Positions 8,197 through 20,620 are shown, counted from the first letter of the stretch. The stretch: 64,000 nt of DNA from Limobrevibacterium gyesilva (GCF_025989185.1 NZ_JAPDNT010000011.1:49549-113548), one strand, 5' to 3'. Made by a program: numbers and translations. The notes: generated by a model from the sequence alone, not told the origin.

Positions 8197-9975
8197 CTAA
8201 CGCATCTCCTCGACCGGGGTGACGCCCATGACCGCCAGACCGGAGCGAATCACCACCGCCGTCGCGGCCACCAAGGCCACGCGGGCGAGGGTCTCGTCCC
8301 GGTTCTCGGGCTGCAGGAACCGCAGTGCAGCATCGTCCCGACCTCGGTTCCACAGCATATGAAAGTCGGCCGCTAGATCATAGAGGAAAAACGCGATTCG
8401 GTGCGGCTCCCTTGCCAAAGCCGCGGCTTCCACCATGCGCGGCCAGGACAGCAGGCGGCGAATCACGGCCAGTTCGGCCTCGTTTTCCAGGCTTGCCAGC
8501 CGCACATCGGCCAGCGCCGAGTCGGACACCGCGTCGGCGCCGAACATCTCCGCGGCGGCGCGCAGCACGCTGCGGCAGCGGGCATGCGCGTATTGCACGT
8601 AGAACACCGGATTCTCGCGTGTCTGGGCGACGGCGGCGGCGATGTCGAACTCCATCTGCGCGTCGGACTTGCGCGTCAGCATGGTGAAGCGCACCGCGTC
8701 GCGGCCGACCTCGTCGAGCAGGTCGCGCAGGGTGATGAACGTGCCGGCGCGCTTGGACATGCGCACGGGCTCGCCGTCCTTCAGCACGTGCACGATCTGG
8801 CACAGCACCACGTCCAGGTTGCCGCCCAGCGCCTTCACCGCGGATTTCATGCGCGAGACATAGCCGCCATGGTCGGCGCCCCAGACGTCGATCAGCACCT
8901 CGAACCCGCGCGCGATCTTGTCCGCGTGGTAGGCGATGTCGTTGGCGAAATACGTGTTGCTGCCGTCGGATTTGCGCAGCGGACGATCGACGTCGTCACC
9001 GAACAGGGTGGCGCGGAACAGGGTCTGCTGGCGCGGCTCCCAGTCATCCGGCAGCTTGCCCTTGGGCGGCTCCAGCGTGCCTTCGTAGATCAGGTCGGCG
9101 GCGCGCAGGCGCTCGATTACCGCGTCCGTCGCACCCGCCGCCGCCAGCGCGCGTTCGGAGGTGAACACGTCCTGCCGGACGCCCAGGGCGGCGAGGTCCT
9201 CGCGGATCGATTCCATCATCCGCTCGAGAGTGAAGTCGCGCACGGTATCGAGCCACAGATGCGGCGCGGCGATGCCGCCATCCGGCTCGGCGAGCGATTT
9301 GCCGTAGGTCTCCGCCAGCGCCTGGCCGACCGGGATCAGGTAGTCGCCGCGATATTGCAGGCCGCCCGGCACTTCCTCGGTGAATTCGGCCTCGTCGATG
9401 GGCGAGCCGATGGCCTGCAGGTAGCGCCAGTAGGCAGCCCAGGCCAGCGCCGTGACCTGCGCGCCGGCGTCGTTGATGTAGAACTCCTTGGTGACGTCGT
9501 AGCCGCCCTTGGCCAGCAGGTTGGCGAGCGCGTCACCGACCACGGCGCCGCGGCAATGGCCGATATGCATGGGCCCCGTGGGGTTGGCGGAGACGTATTC
9601 CACGTTCGCCCGCCCCCCCTGCCCGACCGTGCTCTCGCCATAGGCCTCGCCGCTGCGCAGCACGTCCGGCAGCAAGGCGCGCCAGGATTCGGGCTTCAGC
9701 CGCAGGTTGACGAAGCCCGGCCCGGCCGCCGCGGCCTCGGCCACCAGCGGATCGGTGGCGAGTGCGGACACGATCTGCGCCGCCAGCTCGGCCGGTTTGC
9801 GCCGGGCGGCCTTGGCGGCAACCATCGCGGCGTTGGTGGCCATGTCGCCATGCGCGGGGTCCTTCGCCGCCGTCACCTCGACGCGCGCCCCTACCTCGGC
9901 AGGCAGGTCGGGCGCCGCCGCCTGCAGGGCGTCGAGCACGCGGGAACGCATTTCGGCGTAGATGTTGTCGGTCAT
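8197..9975 (-). CDS. argS: Arginyl-tRNA synthetase
   Basis: Class I synthetase that charges tRNA-Arg in the cytoplasm. The 592 residues contain the N-terminal Add1-like domain, the ATP motif MHIGHCRGA (HIGH box, about residue 130), the KMSKS-equivalent MSKRAGTF, and the C-terminal DALR anticodon-binding helices (about 470-592). AGGAT lies just before the ATG at 9975. dgt precedes it with a 15-base gap, so the two are probably co-transcribed and followed by the SPOR gene. Confidence 0.97.
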   Translation of the reverse strand: MTDNIYAEMRSRVLDALQAAAPDLPAEVGARVEVTAAKDPAHGDMATNAAMVAAKAARRKPAELAAQIVSALATDPLVAEAAAAGPGFVNLRLKPESWRALLPDVLRSGEAYGESTVGQGGRANVEYVSANPTGPMHIGHCRGAVVGDALANLLAKGGYDVTKEFYINDAGAQVTALAWAAYWRYLQAIGSPIDEAEFTEEVPGGLQYRGDYLIPVGQALAETYGKSLAEPDGGIAAPHLWLDTVRDFTLERMMESIREDLAALGVRQDVFTSERALAAAGATDAVIERLRAADLIYEGTLEPPKGKLPDDWEPRQQTLFRATLFGDDVDRPLRKSDGSNTYFANDIAYHADKIARGFEVLIDVWGADHGGYVSRMKSAVKALGGNLDVVLCQIVHVLKDGEPVRMSKRAGTFITLRDLLDEVGRDAVRFTMLTRKSDAQMEFDIAAAVAQTRENPVFYVQYAHARCRSVLRAAAEMFGADAVSDSALADVRLASLENEAELAVIRRLLSWPRMVEAAALAREPHRIAFFLYDLAADFHMLWNRGRDDAALRFLQPENRDETLARVALVAATAVVIRSGLAVMGVTPVEEMR

Positions 9976-9990
9976 AACGATCCTGGAAGG

Positions 9991-11142
9991 TCAGCCGGAG
10001 ACGGAGATGTCGGTGAGGCGCAGGTGCTCGTCCATCGCGAACCGGTCGGTCATGCCGGCGATGTAGTCGGCGACCATGGTGGCCCCGCGTTGCGTGCCCG
10101 GGCTTTCGCCGGCACGCGCGCGCCAGTCGTCCGGCAGCAGGCCGGGGTTGTCGTGCAGCAGGCCGAACAGCTCCGCGGTGATGCGGCGGGCCTTGTAGTG
10201 CATGCGGTTCTGCCGCCAGTGGCGGTACATGTGGGCGTAGAGGAATTCCTTGATCACCCGGTTGGCTTCGGCCATCGCCGGGCTGAACGCCACCACCGGC
10301 GCCCTGGCGCGCCGGATCGCATCCGCGTCGACGGGGTCGAGGGCGGCAATGCGCCGGCGGGTCTCCTCGATCACGTCGGTGACCAGCACGTTGATGACGC
10401 GGCGGATGGTCTCGTGGCGCAGCCGCGGCGGCGGCACATCGAGGCTGGCGCGGCCGGCGGCGGCCAGGGCGTCGCCCACCACCGGCAGATGGCGGATGTC
10501 CTCGGTGCCGAACATGCGCGCGCGCAGCCCGTCGTCGAGATCGTGGCTGTGATAGGCGATGTCGTCGGCCAGGGCCGCCACCTGGGCCTCGACGGAGGCG
10601 TGAGTGGCGAGGTCGAGCGGGTGGCGCTCATCGTATTCGGCGACATAAGGCGGCGGCTTGCGCAGCGGGCCGTTGTGCTTGGCCAGGCCCTCCAGCGTCT
10701 CCCAGGTCAGGTTCAGGCCGTCGAAGGCGGCGTAGCGGCTTTCCAGCAGGGTGACCACGCGCAAGGACTGGGCGTTGTGGTCGAAGCCGCCGAACGGCTT
10801 CATGGCAGCCGCAAGTGCGTCCTCGCCGGCATGGCCGAAAGGCGGGTGGCCAAGGTCGTGGGCCAGCGCCAGCGCTTCCGCAAGGTCCTCGTCAAGCCGC
10901 AGCTCGCGGGCGATGGAGCGGGCGATCTGCGCCACCTCGATGCTGTGGGTCAGGCGGGTGCGGTAGAAATCGCCCTCATGGTTGACGAAGACCTGGGTCT
11001 TGTATTGCAACTTGCGAAAGGCGGAGCTGTGGATGATGCGGTCGCGGTCGCGCTGGTAGGGGCTGCGCGTCGGCGCTTCCGGCTCCGGATGGAGCCGGCC
11101 GCGGGATGTTTCCGGTCTGACGGCCCATTGTGCACGGTTCAT
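9991..11142 (-). CDS. dgt: dGTPase-like deoxynucleoside triphosphohydrolase
   Basis: HD-domain enzyme of the Dgt family that hydrolyses dGTP (or other dNTPs) to the nucleoside and triphosphate. Visible motifs are RDRDRIIHSSAFRKLQYKTQ near residue 30, RLTHSIEVAQ (first HD His), and AHDLGHPPFGHAGE (HD pair). DDIAYHSHDLDDG comes further on. The chosen ATG (11140-11142) gives 383 residues and leaves a 68-base divergent gap to erpA; a longer start would run into that gap. Upstream of argS, as is common in alphaproteobacteria. Confidence 0.93.
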   Translation of the reverse strand: MNRAQWAVRPETSRGRLHPEPEAPTRSPYQRDRDRIIHSSAFRKLQYKTQVFVNHEGDFYRTRLTHSIEVAQIARSIARELRLDEDLAEALALAHDLGHPPFGHAGEDALAAAMKPFGGFDHNAQSLRVVTLLESRYAAFDGLNLTWETLEGLAKHNGPLRKPPPYVAEYDERHPLDLATHASVEAQVAALADDIAYHSHDLDDGLRARMFGTEDIRHLPVVGDALAAAGRASLDVPPPRLRHETIRRVINVLVTDVIEETRRRIAALDPVDADAIRRARAPVVAFSPAMAEANRVIKEFLYAHMYRHWRQNRMHYKARRITAELFGLLHDNPGLLPDDWRARAGESPGTQRGATMVADYIAGMTDRFAMDEHLRLTDISVSG

Positions 11143-11210
11143 GGCCTGCGGCGCATACACCCTGGGGACCGGCCCTTCAATCCGCCGCCGGTTCCGCCTA
11201 TGTTGCACGC

Positions 11211-11567
11211 ATGGACAGCACCACGGATTCCGTCTCCCTCGCCCCGTTCCGGCTGACCGACCGCGCGGCCGAGCGGATCGCCGAGATCGTCTCCGCCCAG
11301 GGCGGCGACGCGGCCCTGCGCGTGGAAGTGCTGGCCGGCGGCTGCAGCGGCTTCCAGTACCGCTTCGACCTGGATCGCACCCAGGCGGAGGACGACCTGG
11401 TGATCGAGCACAACGGCGCGCGCGTGTTCATCGACCCCGCAAGCCTGGACCTGCTGGCCGGCGCGGAGCTGGATTACGCCGACGCGCTGATGGGCAGCCA
11501 TTTCGCCGTGCGCAACCCCAATGCCAGCTCGTCCTGCGGCTGCGGCACCAGCTTCGCTGTGGCCTGA
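11211..11567 (+). CDS. erpA: Iron-sulfur cluster insertion protein, ErpA/IscA (HesB) family
   Basis: A-type carrier that delivers Fe-S clusters to apoproteins. The 118-residue protein has the family fold start (FRLTDRAAERIAEI) and the three conserved cysteines: one in GGCSGFQY (about residue 46) and two in CGCG near the C-terminus (SSCGCGTSF). The ATG at 11211 gives the expected length; the longer frame begins inside the dgt start region. Divergent from dgt and followed by xthA after 6 bases. Confidence 0.93.
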   Translation: MDSTTDSVSLAPFRLTDRAAERIAEIVSAQGGDAALRVEVLAGGCSGFQYRFDLDRTQAEDDLVIEHNGARVFIDPASLDLLAGAELDYADALMGSHFAVRNPNASSSCGCGTSFAVA

Positions 11568-11573
11568 CAGCGC

Positions 11574-12344
11574 GTGAAGCTCGCCACCTGGAACGTCAAT
11601 TCGATCCGCCAGCGCGAGGGGCATGTCCGCCGCTGGCTGGAGCAGGTGCAGCCGGACATTCTCGTGCTGCAGGAGATCAAGTGCGAGACCGCGGCCTTCC
11701 CCGCCCTGGGCTTCCAGGCGCTGGGATACCGCGCCGAGGCGGTGGGACAAAAGGCCTATAACGGCGTCGCCGTGCTGTCGCGCGTGCCGTTCGAGGTGAC
11801 GCATCGCGCCCTGCCGGGATTGCCGGAGGACGATGCGCAGGCGCGGTATATCGAGCTGGCCGCGGACGGCGTGACGGTGATCGGCATCTATCTGCCCAAC
11901 GGCAATTCCGGCGGCGATGCGGGATATGCCTACAAGCTGTCCTGGATGGACCTGCTGCGCCGGCGTGCGGCGGCGTTGCTGGACGTGGATGCGCCGCTGG
12001 CGATCCTGGGCGACTTCAACGTCTGCCCCACCGATGCCGACCTGGCGCCGGGCGCGCTGCCGCCCACCGACGCGCTGGTGCGGCCGGAGACGCGGGCGAA
12101 GTTCCGGGCGATGCTCTGGCTGGGGCTGACCGATGCGGTGCGGGCGTTGCAGCCGACCGGGCCGGCCTGGACGTTCTGGGACTACCAGGCCGCCGCCTGG
12201 CCACGCGACCAGGGGCTGCGCATCGACCATGCGCTGCTGTCGCCCACGCTGGCCGAGCGGCTGACGGCCGCCAGCCCGGACCGCCGCGAGCGTGGCGAGG
12301 ACCAGCCTTCCGACCATGTGCCGGTGGTGGTGGAACTGGCCTGA
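11574..12344 (+). CDS. xthA: Exodeoxyribonuclease III (AP endonuclease)
   Basis: Base-excision-repair nuclease that cuts at abasic sites and degrades 3' ends. The 256 residues begin with KLATWNVNSIRQRE and contain LQEIKCE (metal-binding Glu), GIYLPNG and LGDFNVCP (Asp/Asn). The C-terminal RIDHALLS and SDHVPVVVEL carry the catalytic His. The start is a GTG at 11574, six bases after erpA, which suggests one transcript. Length and motif order match ExoA/XthA type enzymes. Confidence 0.95.
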   Translation: MKLATWNVNSIRQREGHVRRWLEQVQPDILVLQEIKCETAAFPALGFQALGYRAEAVGQKAYNGVAVLSRVPFEVTHRALPGLPEDDAQARYIELAADGVTVIGIYLPNGNSGGDAGYAYKLSWMDLLRRRAAALLDVDAPLAILGDFNVCPTDADLAPGALPPTDALVRPETRAKFRAMLWLGLTDAVRALQPTGPAWTFWDYQAAAWPRDQGLRIDHALLSPTLAERLTAASPDRRERGEDQPSDHVPVVVELA

Positions 12345-12358
12345 ACGCCCCGGCCGCG

Positions 12359-12733
12359 TCAGCGCGGCAGCACGCGCGGGTTGATCGGCGGGTCTGGCTG
12401 GACGAGCGGGTCCGGCTTCGGCGGTGCGTCGAAATGGCCGGGCACGAACGTGACGAGGCCGCCCCCGCCCTCGAAATTCCCCTTCACATAGCGGTAGGAC
12501 CAGGGCCGGTGCTGGCGGTAACGGCCGTGCACCCAGTTGTATTGATACCCGTTCCAGCTCCAATAGCCCGGCACCCAGTCATAGCCGCGGCCCGGCGCGG
12601 GGGGAACCAGTTCGGGGCGGGGCGGCGGGCGGATACTGGGATCGTAAAGGCCGGCGGGCTGTGCCTGGGCGCCCCCGGACAGGGCCACGAGCGACAGCAT
12701 CGCGAGGATCAGGGATCGAAGCAGGGCGCGCAT
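12359..12733 (-). CDS. Small exported Pro/Tyr/Trp-rich protein (YXWGXW-like repeats)
   Basis: A 124-residue protein with a clear signal peptide (MRALLRSLILAMLSLVAL, cleavage near AQAQ). The mature part is rich in Pro, Tyr and Trp, with DWVPGYWSWNGYQYNWV followed by related WVxGxY/YVxGxF units, like the YXWGXW and BcpO-type repeat proteins of proteobacteria. The ATG at 12733 is chosen because it begins the signal peptide. Function unknown; probably periplasmic or outer-membrane associated. Convergent with xthA across 14 bases. Confidence 0.75.
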   Translation of the reverse strand: MRALLRSLILAMLSLVALSGGAQAQPAGLYDPSIRPPPRPELVPPAPGRGYDWVPGYWSWNGYQYNWVHGRYRQHRPWSYRYVKGNFEGGGGLVTFVPGHFDAPPKPDPLVQPDPPINPRVLPR

Positions 12734-12836
12734 GAACGGCAGCCTAGACCGTCTGCGCGAGAGGTGAAACGGTTCCGTGCGTTCACGTCTGGCGGATTGG
12801 GCGCATCGGGTGGCGCCCATCGGGCCGGTCGCCGCC

Positions 12837-14489
12837 TCAGTCGCACCCGCCGGGCCGGCGGAACACGCATATCGCGGGATCATCAGGGCTGCCCGCGCCG
12901 AAGCAGGCTGTGGTTTCAAACCCTGGCAGGCGGTCCCCTGGCCGCCCGATCAAGAAATTGAACCGCCCGCTGTTTCTGGCGAGTTGCTCGTTCGGATATT
13001 GCGGCACCGGCTGCCCGTTCAACACCAACCGCAGTCGCAACCGGAATGGCAAGGTCTCCAGTTGCTGAACGGCTTCGAAGGTCTCGAAATAGATAGGCAC
13101 GTCGCGGTGCAGGTAGGTGTAGCCGCCGCTGCGATAGACCGACAGCGTCCGTACCCCCAGCCCGCATAGATTCGGCTCCGAGCGGGCGGCATCGAACGCC
13201 TGGACAACGGAACGGTCGCGGTGCCAGGCATTGGCCGGATAGGCCCGCGTAGCGGTCGCCGTGGCCACCGCACCGGCAATGACGACCGCCACCGCGATCG
13301 CCGTTGGAACGGTCGCGGCCCGGCGCAGGCGTATCACGCTTTGCAGCATCGACGCAGTGCCGAGTCCGATCAGTACTGGCATGGCTGCGGATGCCAGAAA
13401 AATGAACCGCATCTCCTTGTGTGGCGTCATCGAGTGCAGCGCCACGGTCGCCACCGCTGCGAATGCCAGGGCAGGCATTCGCGTCGCACCAAGCACCATG
13501 AGCCCCAACAGCAATGGTGCAACAATGTTCCACGCCACCGAGAAATAGGCAGGGAAATAGTACCAGGGCTCGACACCCAACGCGGCGCCCACGCCTTGCA
13601 CCGCGTTACGGCTGAAGTTCAGCCATACCGACTGGAATGGCGCACCCCAGGTAAGCGTGTCGAGCAAGCCGCCGGTCAATGCCAAGGCCGCAAGGGTGCC
13701 CACGAGGACGGTGCCGAGGCGGGTATGGTCGCGGCCATGTTGCCACAACGCCGCGAGCGCCAGTGCCGGCGCATACTGGTAGCGCAAGCAACACGCCAGC
13801 CCGAACAATGCTCCAGCCAGCATGAGACGGCGCCGCGAGGGGCTACCGCCCGCTTGGACATCGCCCAGCCAGATGGCCCAGAACGCGGCATAGGTCGCCA
13901 TCACCTCGGTCAGCACGGCCGGAGCGAAGTAGACGAGATCGAACCAGAAGGCGCAGAGCAGGCCGACAGCCACGGCGCCAGGCAAAGCGCAGCGCTGCTC
14001 TGCCATTCGGAACCCGACATACGGCACGCTGAGCGACGCGGCGATGACGCAGATCCGGACCACGAGCACATATGTCGACGGATCCGGGCTGACCAACGCG
14101 GTCAGCCGCATAACAAGGGCGATCATGCCGGGCAGCAGCCAGGACCGAATGCCGTCGATGAACTCCCACGGCACGACGCCGCTGCCAAAAGCGAGGCGGT
14201 GCGCCTGCTCCAGATACTGGAACGTTTCGTCTTGGAAGATGATATAGGTGTGCGTCAGTACCACCCATAGCCGTAACCCGAGCGCGACACCGAGCACTGT
14301 CGCGAGGGCAAGGTTGCGGCCGCTTCGCGCCTGCGGAATGTGGGATTTACATCGCACGAGGTCGGGCGCACCCCAAACCTTCGCAGGAAGCTCCGCGGCG
14401 GGCCCGGTGGGTGCGTCCCTCATGGCGGTGGAAGCGCAGGCCAGCGATGTGGCCGGTGATGAACTTGCAGCGTCCATGCCGCAGTTCAA
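12837..14489 (-). CDS. GT22-like (Alg9/PIG-B type) membrane mannosyltransferase
   Basis: A multi-pass membrane protein with about ten hydrophobic helices. After the first helix comes the luminal/periplasmic motif QDETFQYLEQAHRL, which matches the DE..Q.FEY.E..H motif of GT22/GT-C enzymes. In the middle lies HKEMRFIF, the classic HKE(x)RF motif of Alg9/PIG-B mannosyltransferases. It would use a polyprenyl-phosphate sugar donor on the outer face of the inner membrane. The acceptor is unknown. The start is uncertain: a TTG at 14489, an ATG at 14477 or an ATG at 14423; relatives need only the part from about 14370. No glycan-cluster partner is adjacent. Confidence 0.78.
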   Translation of the reverse strand: MNCGMDAASSSPATSLACASTAMRDAPTGPAAELPAKVWGAPDLVRCKSHIPQARSGRNLALATVLGVALGLRLWVVLTHTYIIFQDETFQYLEQAHRLAFGSGVVPWEFIDGIRSWLLPGMIALVMRLTALVSPDPSTYVLVVRICVIAASLSVPYVGFRMAEQRCALPGAVAVGLLCAFWFDLVYFAPAVLTEVMATYAAFWAIWLGDVQAGGSPSRRRLMLAGALFGLACCLRYQYAPALALAALWQHGRDHTRLGTVLVGTLAALALTGGLLDTLTWGAPFQSVWLNFSRNAVQGVGAALGVEPWYYFPAYFSVAWNIVAPLLLGLMVLGATRMPALAFAAVATVALHSMTPHKEMRFIFLASAAMPVLIGLGTASMLQSVIRLRRAATVPTAIAVAVVIAGAVATATATRAYPANAWHRDRSVVQAFDAARSEPNLCGLGVRTLSVYRSGGYTYLHRDVPIYFETFEAVQQLETLPFRLRLRLVLNGQPVPQYPNEQLARNSGRFNFLIGRPGDRLPGFETTACFGAGSPDDPAICVFRRPGGCD

Positions 14490-14684
14490 CGATGCCGCGC
14501 GTTAAGCCGGTATCAAGGTGACGCGGCGGTGGCGGGGACGGCGCGGTCAATGGCCACATCACCGGCGCGCGGGGGCGAGGCCACCGACCCGTCGCGAATA
14601 CCGGTCCCGTTGCCCTTCATCCCGCCGCTCTCGCCCATGGGAACAGGAGGCGATCCGGCGCCGGCGGGCGCCACCTTCCCTCGC

Positions 14685-17378
<2,694 letters not shown>

Positions 17379-17443
17379 GGGTCCGTGCTCGTTCGGTGCT
17401 GCCGCACCCGGCAGGGCCGAATGCTGGCCGGAAGGAAAAAGGG

Positions 17444-18013
17444 TCAGGAGACGGCGCGGCCGACGACGCGCTCGATCTCGGTGCGTACCAGCCGTTCGAC
17501 CAGGACGGGAAGGTTGGTGTCCAGCCACTGCTTCAGCAGCGGGCGGATCTCCTCGCGCACCAGGTCCTCGATGGTGGGGCCGCCGCGATGCACGGCGATC
17601 TGTTCACGCTCGGCGATCAGGGTGCGCAGCAGCGCGCCGACCGACGCGGCAGCGGCGGCGGCTGCTTCGGGCGCCACCAGGGCCGCGGGAGTGGGGGCAG
17701 CAGACGGCGCCGGCGCGGGATCGGCCGGCGTCTCGGCGGCCGACGTGGCCGCGGCGGGCGGAGGGCCCGCAATCGTCGGCCGCTCGTCGCCGACGATCAT
17801 CGAGGCATCCAAAGCCAGCACGTCGCCAGCGACCGGCCGATGCGATCCGTCCTGCGGCGCGGGTGTTTGCCCCCCCGCAAGCGGGGCGGCAGGATCGTCC
17901 TCGCTGAGGATGCGGCGTATGGAGGCGAGAATGTCCTCCATCGACGGGTCCGCGGCGCCGGCCGCCGGGGATGCGGCGGGGCCGCCGGATTGGGGCGGGT
18001 GCGATGCGCTCAT
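17444..18013 (-). CDS. popZ: PopZ-like polar organizing protein (DUF2497)
   Basis: A 189-residue protein with the PopZ layout. A short N-terminal helix holds SMEDILASIRRILSED (about 24-39). A Pro/Ala/Asp-rich disordered middle follows, and then C-terminal helices (about 120-189) containing IEDLVREEIRPLLKQWLD and IERVVGRAV. In Caulobacter PopZ self-assembles at cell poles and anchors the ParB/centromere complex; that role here is inference. It lies between tolC and valS, 31 bases after tolC and 65 bases before the valS start. The linker is less acidic than in Caulobacter. Confidence 0.85.
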   Translation of the reverse strand: MSASHPPQSGGPAASPAAGAADPSMEDILASIRRILSEDDPAAPLAGGQTPAPQDGSHRPVAGDVLALDASMIVGDERPTIAGPPPAAATSAAETPADPAPAPSAAPTPAALVAPEAAAAAAASVGALLRTLIAEREQIAVHRGGPTIEDLVREEIRPLLKQWLDTNLPVLVERLVRTEIERVVGRAVS

Positions 18014-18044
18014 GATGCTGCCGTTCGTCCCTGCGCCCGACCGC

Positions 18045-19493
18045 TCAGCGGCCGGGCTGGTCGGTGGCGTAGTCGCCGGTGCCGATCCACTTGTTGCGCA
18101 CTGCCTTGTAGTAGGCCGTCTCGTCGTACAGCGGCACGTTCAGGCTGAGGTCGCGGGCGTTGAGGCGCCCGACCGCGGCCCCCACCTGATAGGAGGCGTT
18201 GACCAGGGCGGCCAGGTTCTGCACCAGGGTGACGCGGGTGTTGAGCAGCAGCTGCTCGGCGTTCAGCACGTCAAGCGTGGTGCGGCTGCCGACGATGGCC
18301 TCGCGCTGCACGCCTTCCAGGGCGATCTCGTTGGAGCGCACCTGCTGGCGGGTGCTCTCGATCGTGGCCTTGGCGGCGAAATAGGTCTCCCAGGCGCTGA
18401 CGATCTGCTGCTGGGTGGTGCGGCGGGCGTCGTCGACCCGCTGGCGGGTCTGCTGCTGCTGTTGACGGGCCTGGCGGATGGCCGCGTATTCGGAGCCACC
18501 CTGGTAGATGGGCACAGTGAGGGCAGCCACGATCTGCGCCGTCTTCGTCGTCTGGTTCTGGGTCTGCGTGTCCTCGGCGCGGGCCAGCAGGCCCTGCAGG
18601 CTGAGATTGGGCATCAGCTTGCTGTATTGCAGGTCGAAATTGTCCTTGGCGGAGGCGTCGTCGAACAGGGCGGCGATCACTGCGGGATTGTTGCCGTTGG
18701 CCAGCTGCTTGGCCTCCTCCAGCGTTTTCGTGGGCAAGCGCAGCGGCTGCGGCTCGATCAGTTTGCCCGGCAGTTCGCCCACGACCTGTTGGAACTGGGC
18801 GCGCGCGGTCGCCAGGTTGCCCTCGGCGGTCTCGCGCGTGGCGGTGGCGCCGGCCAAGGCGGCCTCGGCCTGGGCCACGTCGGTGCGCGTGATCTCGCCA
18901 ACGCGGAAGCGGTCGTTGGTGGCCTGCAGCTGGCGGGTCAGCACCTGTTCGTTGTTGACGTTCAGGGCCAGCACCTGCTCGGCCTGGATGACGTTCACGT
19001 AGGCGGTGACCACGGCGCCGAAGGTGGTCTGCTCCTGCACGATCAGACGGGCACGCTCGGCGATCACCTGGTTCTCGGCGCGGTTGGTGCTGGCGCGGGT
19101 CTGGCCGCCGCGATACAGCGGCTGCGTGACCGTGAGCTGCTGCGTGTTGGTGCCGCGCAGGGCGTTGTTCCGCGTGTTTATGGGCGTGGGCAGCGGGACG
19201 TTGTTGACCTGGGTGATGTGGTTGATGGTGGTGCCGTCGGCATAGCCGGCATTGGCGCTGATCGACACCTGCGGCCGCCACCCCGACAGCGCCGCCGGCA
19301 CATTCTCGTCTGTCGCGCGCAGATTGGCGCGCTCGGCCAGCAATGTCGGATTGGTGGAATACGCGAGCGCCAGGGCATCCTGCAGGGTACGAATGTCGGC
19401 CCGTGCGGAACCAGGCACCCCGGCAGCGACCACCACGACCGCCGCAAGTCCGATGCCCAGAACCCCGATCCCTTGGCTGCTCCGCCGCATCAT
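18045..19493 (-). CDS. tolC: TolC-family outer-membrane efflux/secretion channel
   Basis: Outer-membrane trimeric channel protein for type I secretion and tripartite efflux. The 482-residue product has a signal peptide (GVLGIGLAAVVVVAAG, cleavage near ARA), followed by two OEP repeats of long helices: LQDALALAYSTNPTLLAERA at the start of the first and EEAKQLANGNNPAVIAA at the second. ATG at 19493 is chosen because GGAG lies 8 bases upstream. It follows pcm on the same strand, as in many alphaproteobacteria. It could serve the RTX-like protein encoded near 4-7 kb, which is inference. Confidence 0.93.
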   Translation of the reverse strand: MMRRSSQGIGVLGIGLAAVVVVAAGVPGSARADIRTLQDALALAYSTNPTLLAERANLRATDENVPAALSGWRPQVSISANAGYADGTTINHITQVNNVPLPTPINTRNNALRGTNTQQLTVTQPLYRGGQTRASTNRAENQVIAERARLIVQEQTTFGAVVTAYVNVIQAEQVLALNVNNEQVLTRQLQATNDRFRVGEITRTDVAQAEAALAGATATRETAEGNLATARAQFQQVVGELPGKLIEPQPLRLPTKTLEEAKQLANGNNPAVIAALFDDASAKDNFDLQYSKLMPNLSLQGLLARAEDTQTQNQTTKTAQIVAALTVPIYQGGSEYAAIRQARQQQQQTRQRVDDARRTTQQQIVSAWETYFAAKATIESTRQQVRSNEIALEGVQREAIVGSRTTLDVLNAEQLLLNTRVTLVQNLAALVNASYQVGAAVGRLNARDLSLNVPLYDETAYYKAVRNKWIGTGDYATDQPGR

Positions 19494-19675
19494 CCGCTCA
19501 ACTCCGTCGTCCGTTCCGTGGGGCCCGCGCATGACCCCGGCCACCATTCCGCCGGGATCGTCGCATGGCATGACAAGATGTGCCACAGCCCCGTCTCCGG
19601 CGCCATGGTTTTGCGGTGCAGCAGGGGTTTGGCCTGTGCAGAGGGCGCCGGGCCGTCAGCCCGGCCGGTCGCCGT

Positions 19676-20344
19676 TCAGAAGACGAATCCGGGGGCGCGG
19701 CGCATCGCCGGCAGCACCGGGGTGGCGCAGTCGAACAGCGGCTGGACGGAAAGGCCGCCCTGGGTGGGCTCGGCCAGCACCGCCAGGCCGAGGCCCCCGA
19801 CCATGGCGCGCACCGTGAGAAGCCGGCCGCCGTCGCGCTTGACCTGGGCGGCGATGGCGGGCGGAATTTCCTCGACCGCGCCCTCGATCAGCACGATGTC
19901 GTAGGGCGCGCCCCCGGGCCAGCCAGCCACGATCGGTCCGGACACGATGGCGGCGCTCGGCGCCATCTCCGGCAGCACCGAGCGGGCCAGCCCCAGCAGC
20001 GCCGGATCCTCCTCCAGCGCGGTCACCTGGGCGCCGCAGGCGGCCAGCAGGGCGGCGCCGTAGCCGCTGCCCGCCGCGACCACCAGGGCGCGGTCGCCCT
20101 GCCGCGCCGCCGCGGCCTGCACCAGGCGGGCGATGACCATCGGCTCCATCAGGAAGCGGCCGTTGCCGAGGTTCACGTCATCATCGGAATAGGCCAGCGG
20201 CGCCAGCCGGGCGGGCACGAAGCGCTCGCGTGGAAGCGCGCGCATGGCGTCGACGATACGCCGGTCGGTCACCTTGTTCGGGCGCACCTGCCCGTCGACC
20301 ATCAGGTTGCGGGCGGCTTGGGTGTCGGCAGCGGAGTGATCCAT
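19676..20344 (-). CDS. pcm: Protein-L-isoaspartate O-methyltransferase family protein
   Basis: A SAM-dependent methyltransferase of the PCMT fold, 222 residues. Family segments are NLMVDGQVRPN, MRALPRERFVP and the SAM motif VVAAGSGYGAALLA. The motif I Gly pattern is AGSGYG where typical PCMTs have GTGSGY. The pcm-tolC neighbourhood is conserved in alphaproteobacteria, so it may be an outer-envelope-linked variant and not a classical repair enzyme. ATG at 20344 is downstream of a good promoter, and a longer in-frame start would run through tRNA-Cys. Confidence 0.85.
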   Translation of the reverse strand: MDHSAADTQAARNLMVDGQVRPNKVTDRRIVDAMRALPRERFVPARLAPLAYSDDDVNLGNGRFLMEPMVIARLVQAAAARQGDRALVVAAGSGYGAALLAACGAQVTALEEDPALLGLARSVLPEMAPSAAIVSGPIVAGWPGGAPYDIVLIEGAVEEIPPAIAAQVKRDGGRLLTVRAMVGGLGLAVLAEPTQGGLSVQPLFDCATPVLPAMRRAPGFVF

Positions 20345-20389
20345 GCGGGCGGGTCTCTGACAGGCTGGGGCGGTTGCGCGGCGGGCGAT

Positions 20390-20418
20390 CTTATACGGGC
20401 GTGGCGGACGGATCGCAA
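20390..20418 (-). promoter_or_regulatory. Sigma-70-type promoter of pcm-tolC
   Basis: On the minus strand, TTGCGA (20418-20413), a 17-base spacer and TATAAG (20395-20390). The predicted start lies about 40 bases before the pcm ATG. Confidence 0.55.
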
Positions 20419-20437
20419 AGCCGCCGAGACGCCCCCC

Positions 20438-20467
20438 CTTGACCGGATGCGGCTGGCGGCCCAATAA
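20438..20467 (+). promoter_or_regulatory. Candidate promoter of tRNA-Cys
   Basis: TTGACC at 20438-20443, an 18-base spacer and CAATAA at 20462-20467, about 20 bases before the tRNA 5' end. The -10 match is poor. Confidence 0.4.
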
Positions 20468-20486
20468 CCCTGCCGCCGTCAGCGAC

Positions 20487-20560
20487 GGTCCGGTGGCAGA
20501 GTGGTGATGCAGCGGACTGCAAATCCGCGAATGTGGGTTCGATTCCCGCCCGGACCTCCA
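20487..20560 (+). tRNA. tRNA-Cys (anticodon GCA)
   Basis: Acceptor stem GGTCCGG pairs with CCGGACC. The anticodon arm has stem GCGGA/TCCGC with loop CTGCAAA (anticodon GCA). The TPsiC arm contains GGTTCGATTCC, and the discriminator base is T, as expected for tRNA-Cys. CCA is encoded. Confidence 0.96.
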
Positions 20561-20620
20561 ACGGTTCAGCAACATCCTGAACAATTCGAGGGTTCGCGGC
20601 GCGAATGCCCCCGCGCCGCG

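Noticed and set aside
8401..11256. 951-codon open frame on the plus strand
   Set aside because: Antisense to argS and dgt with no recognisable motif.
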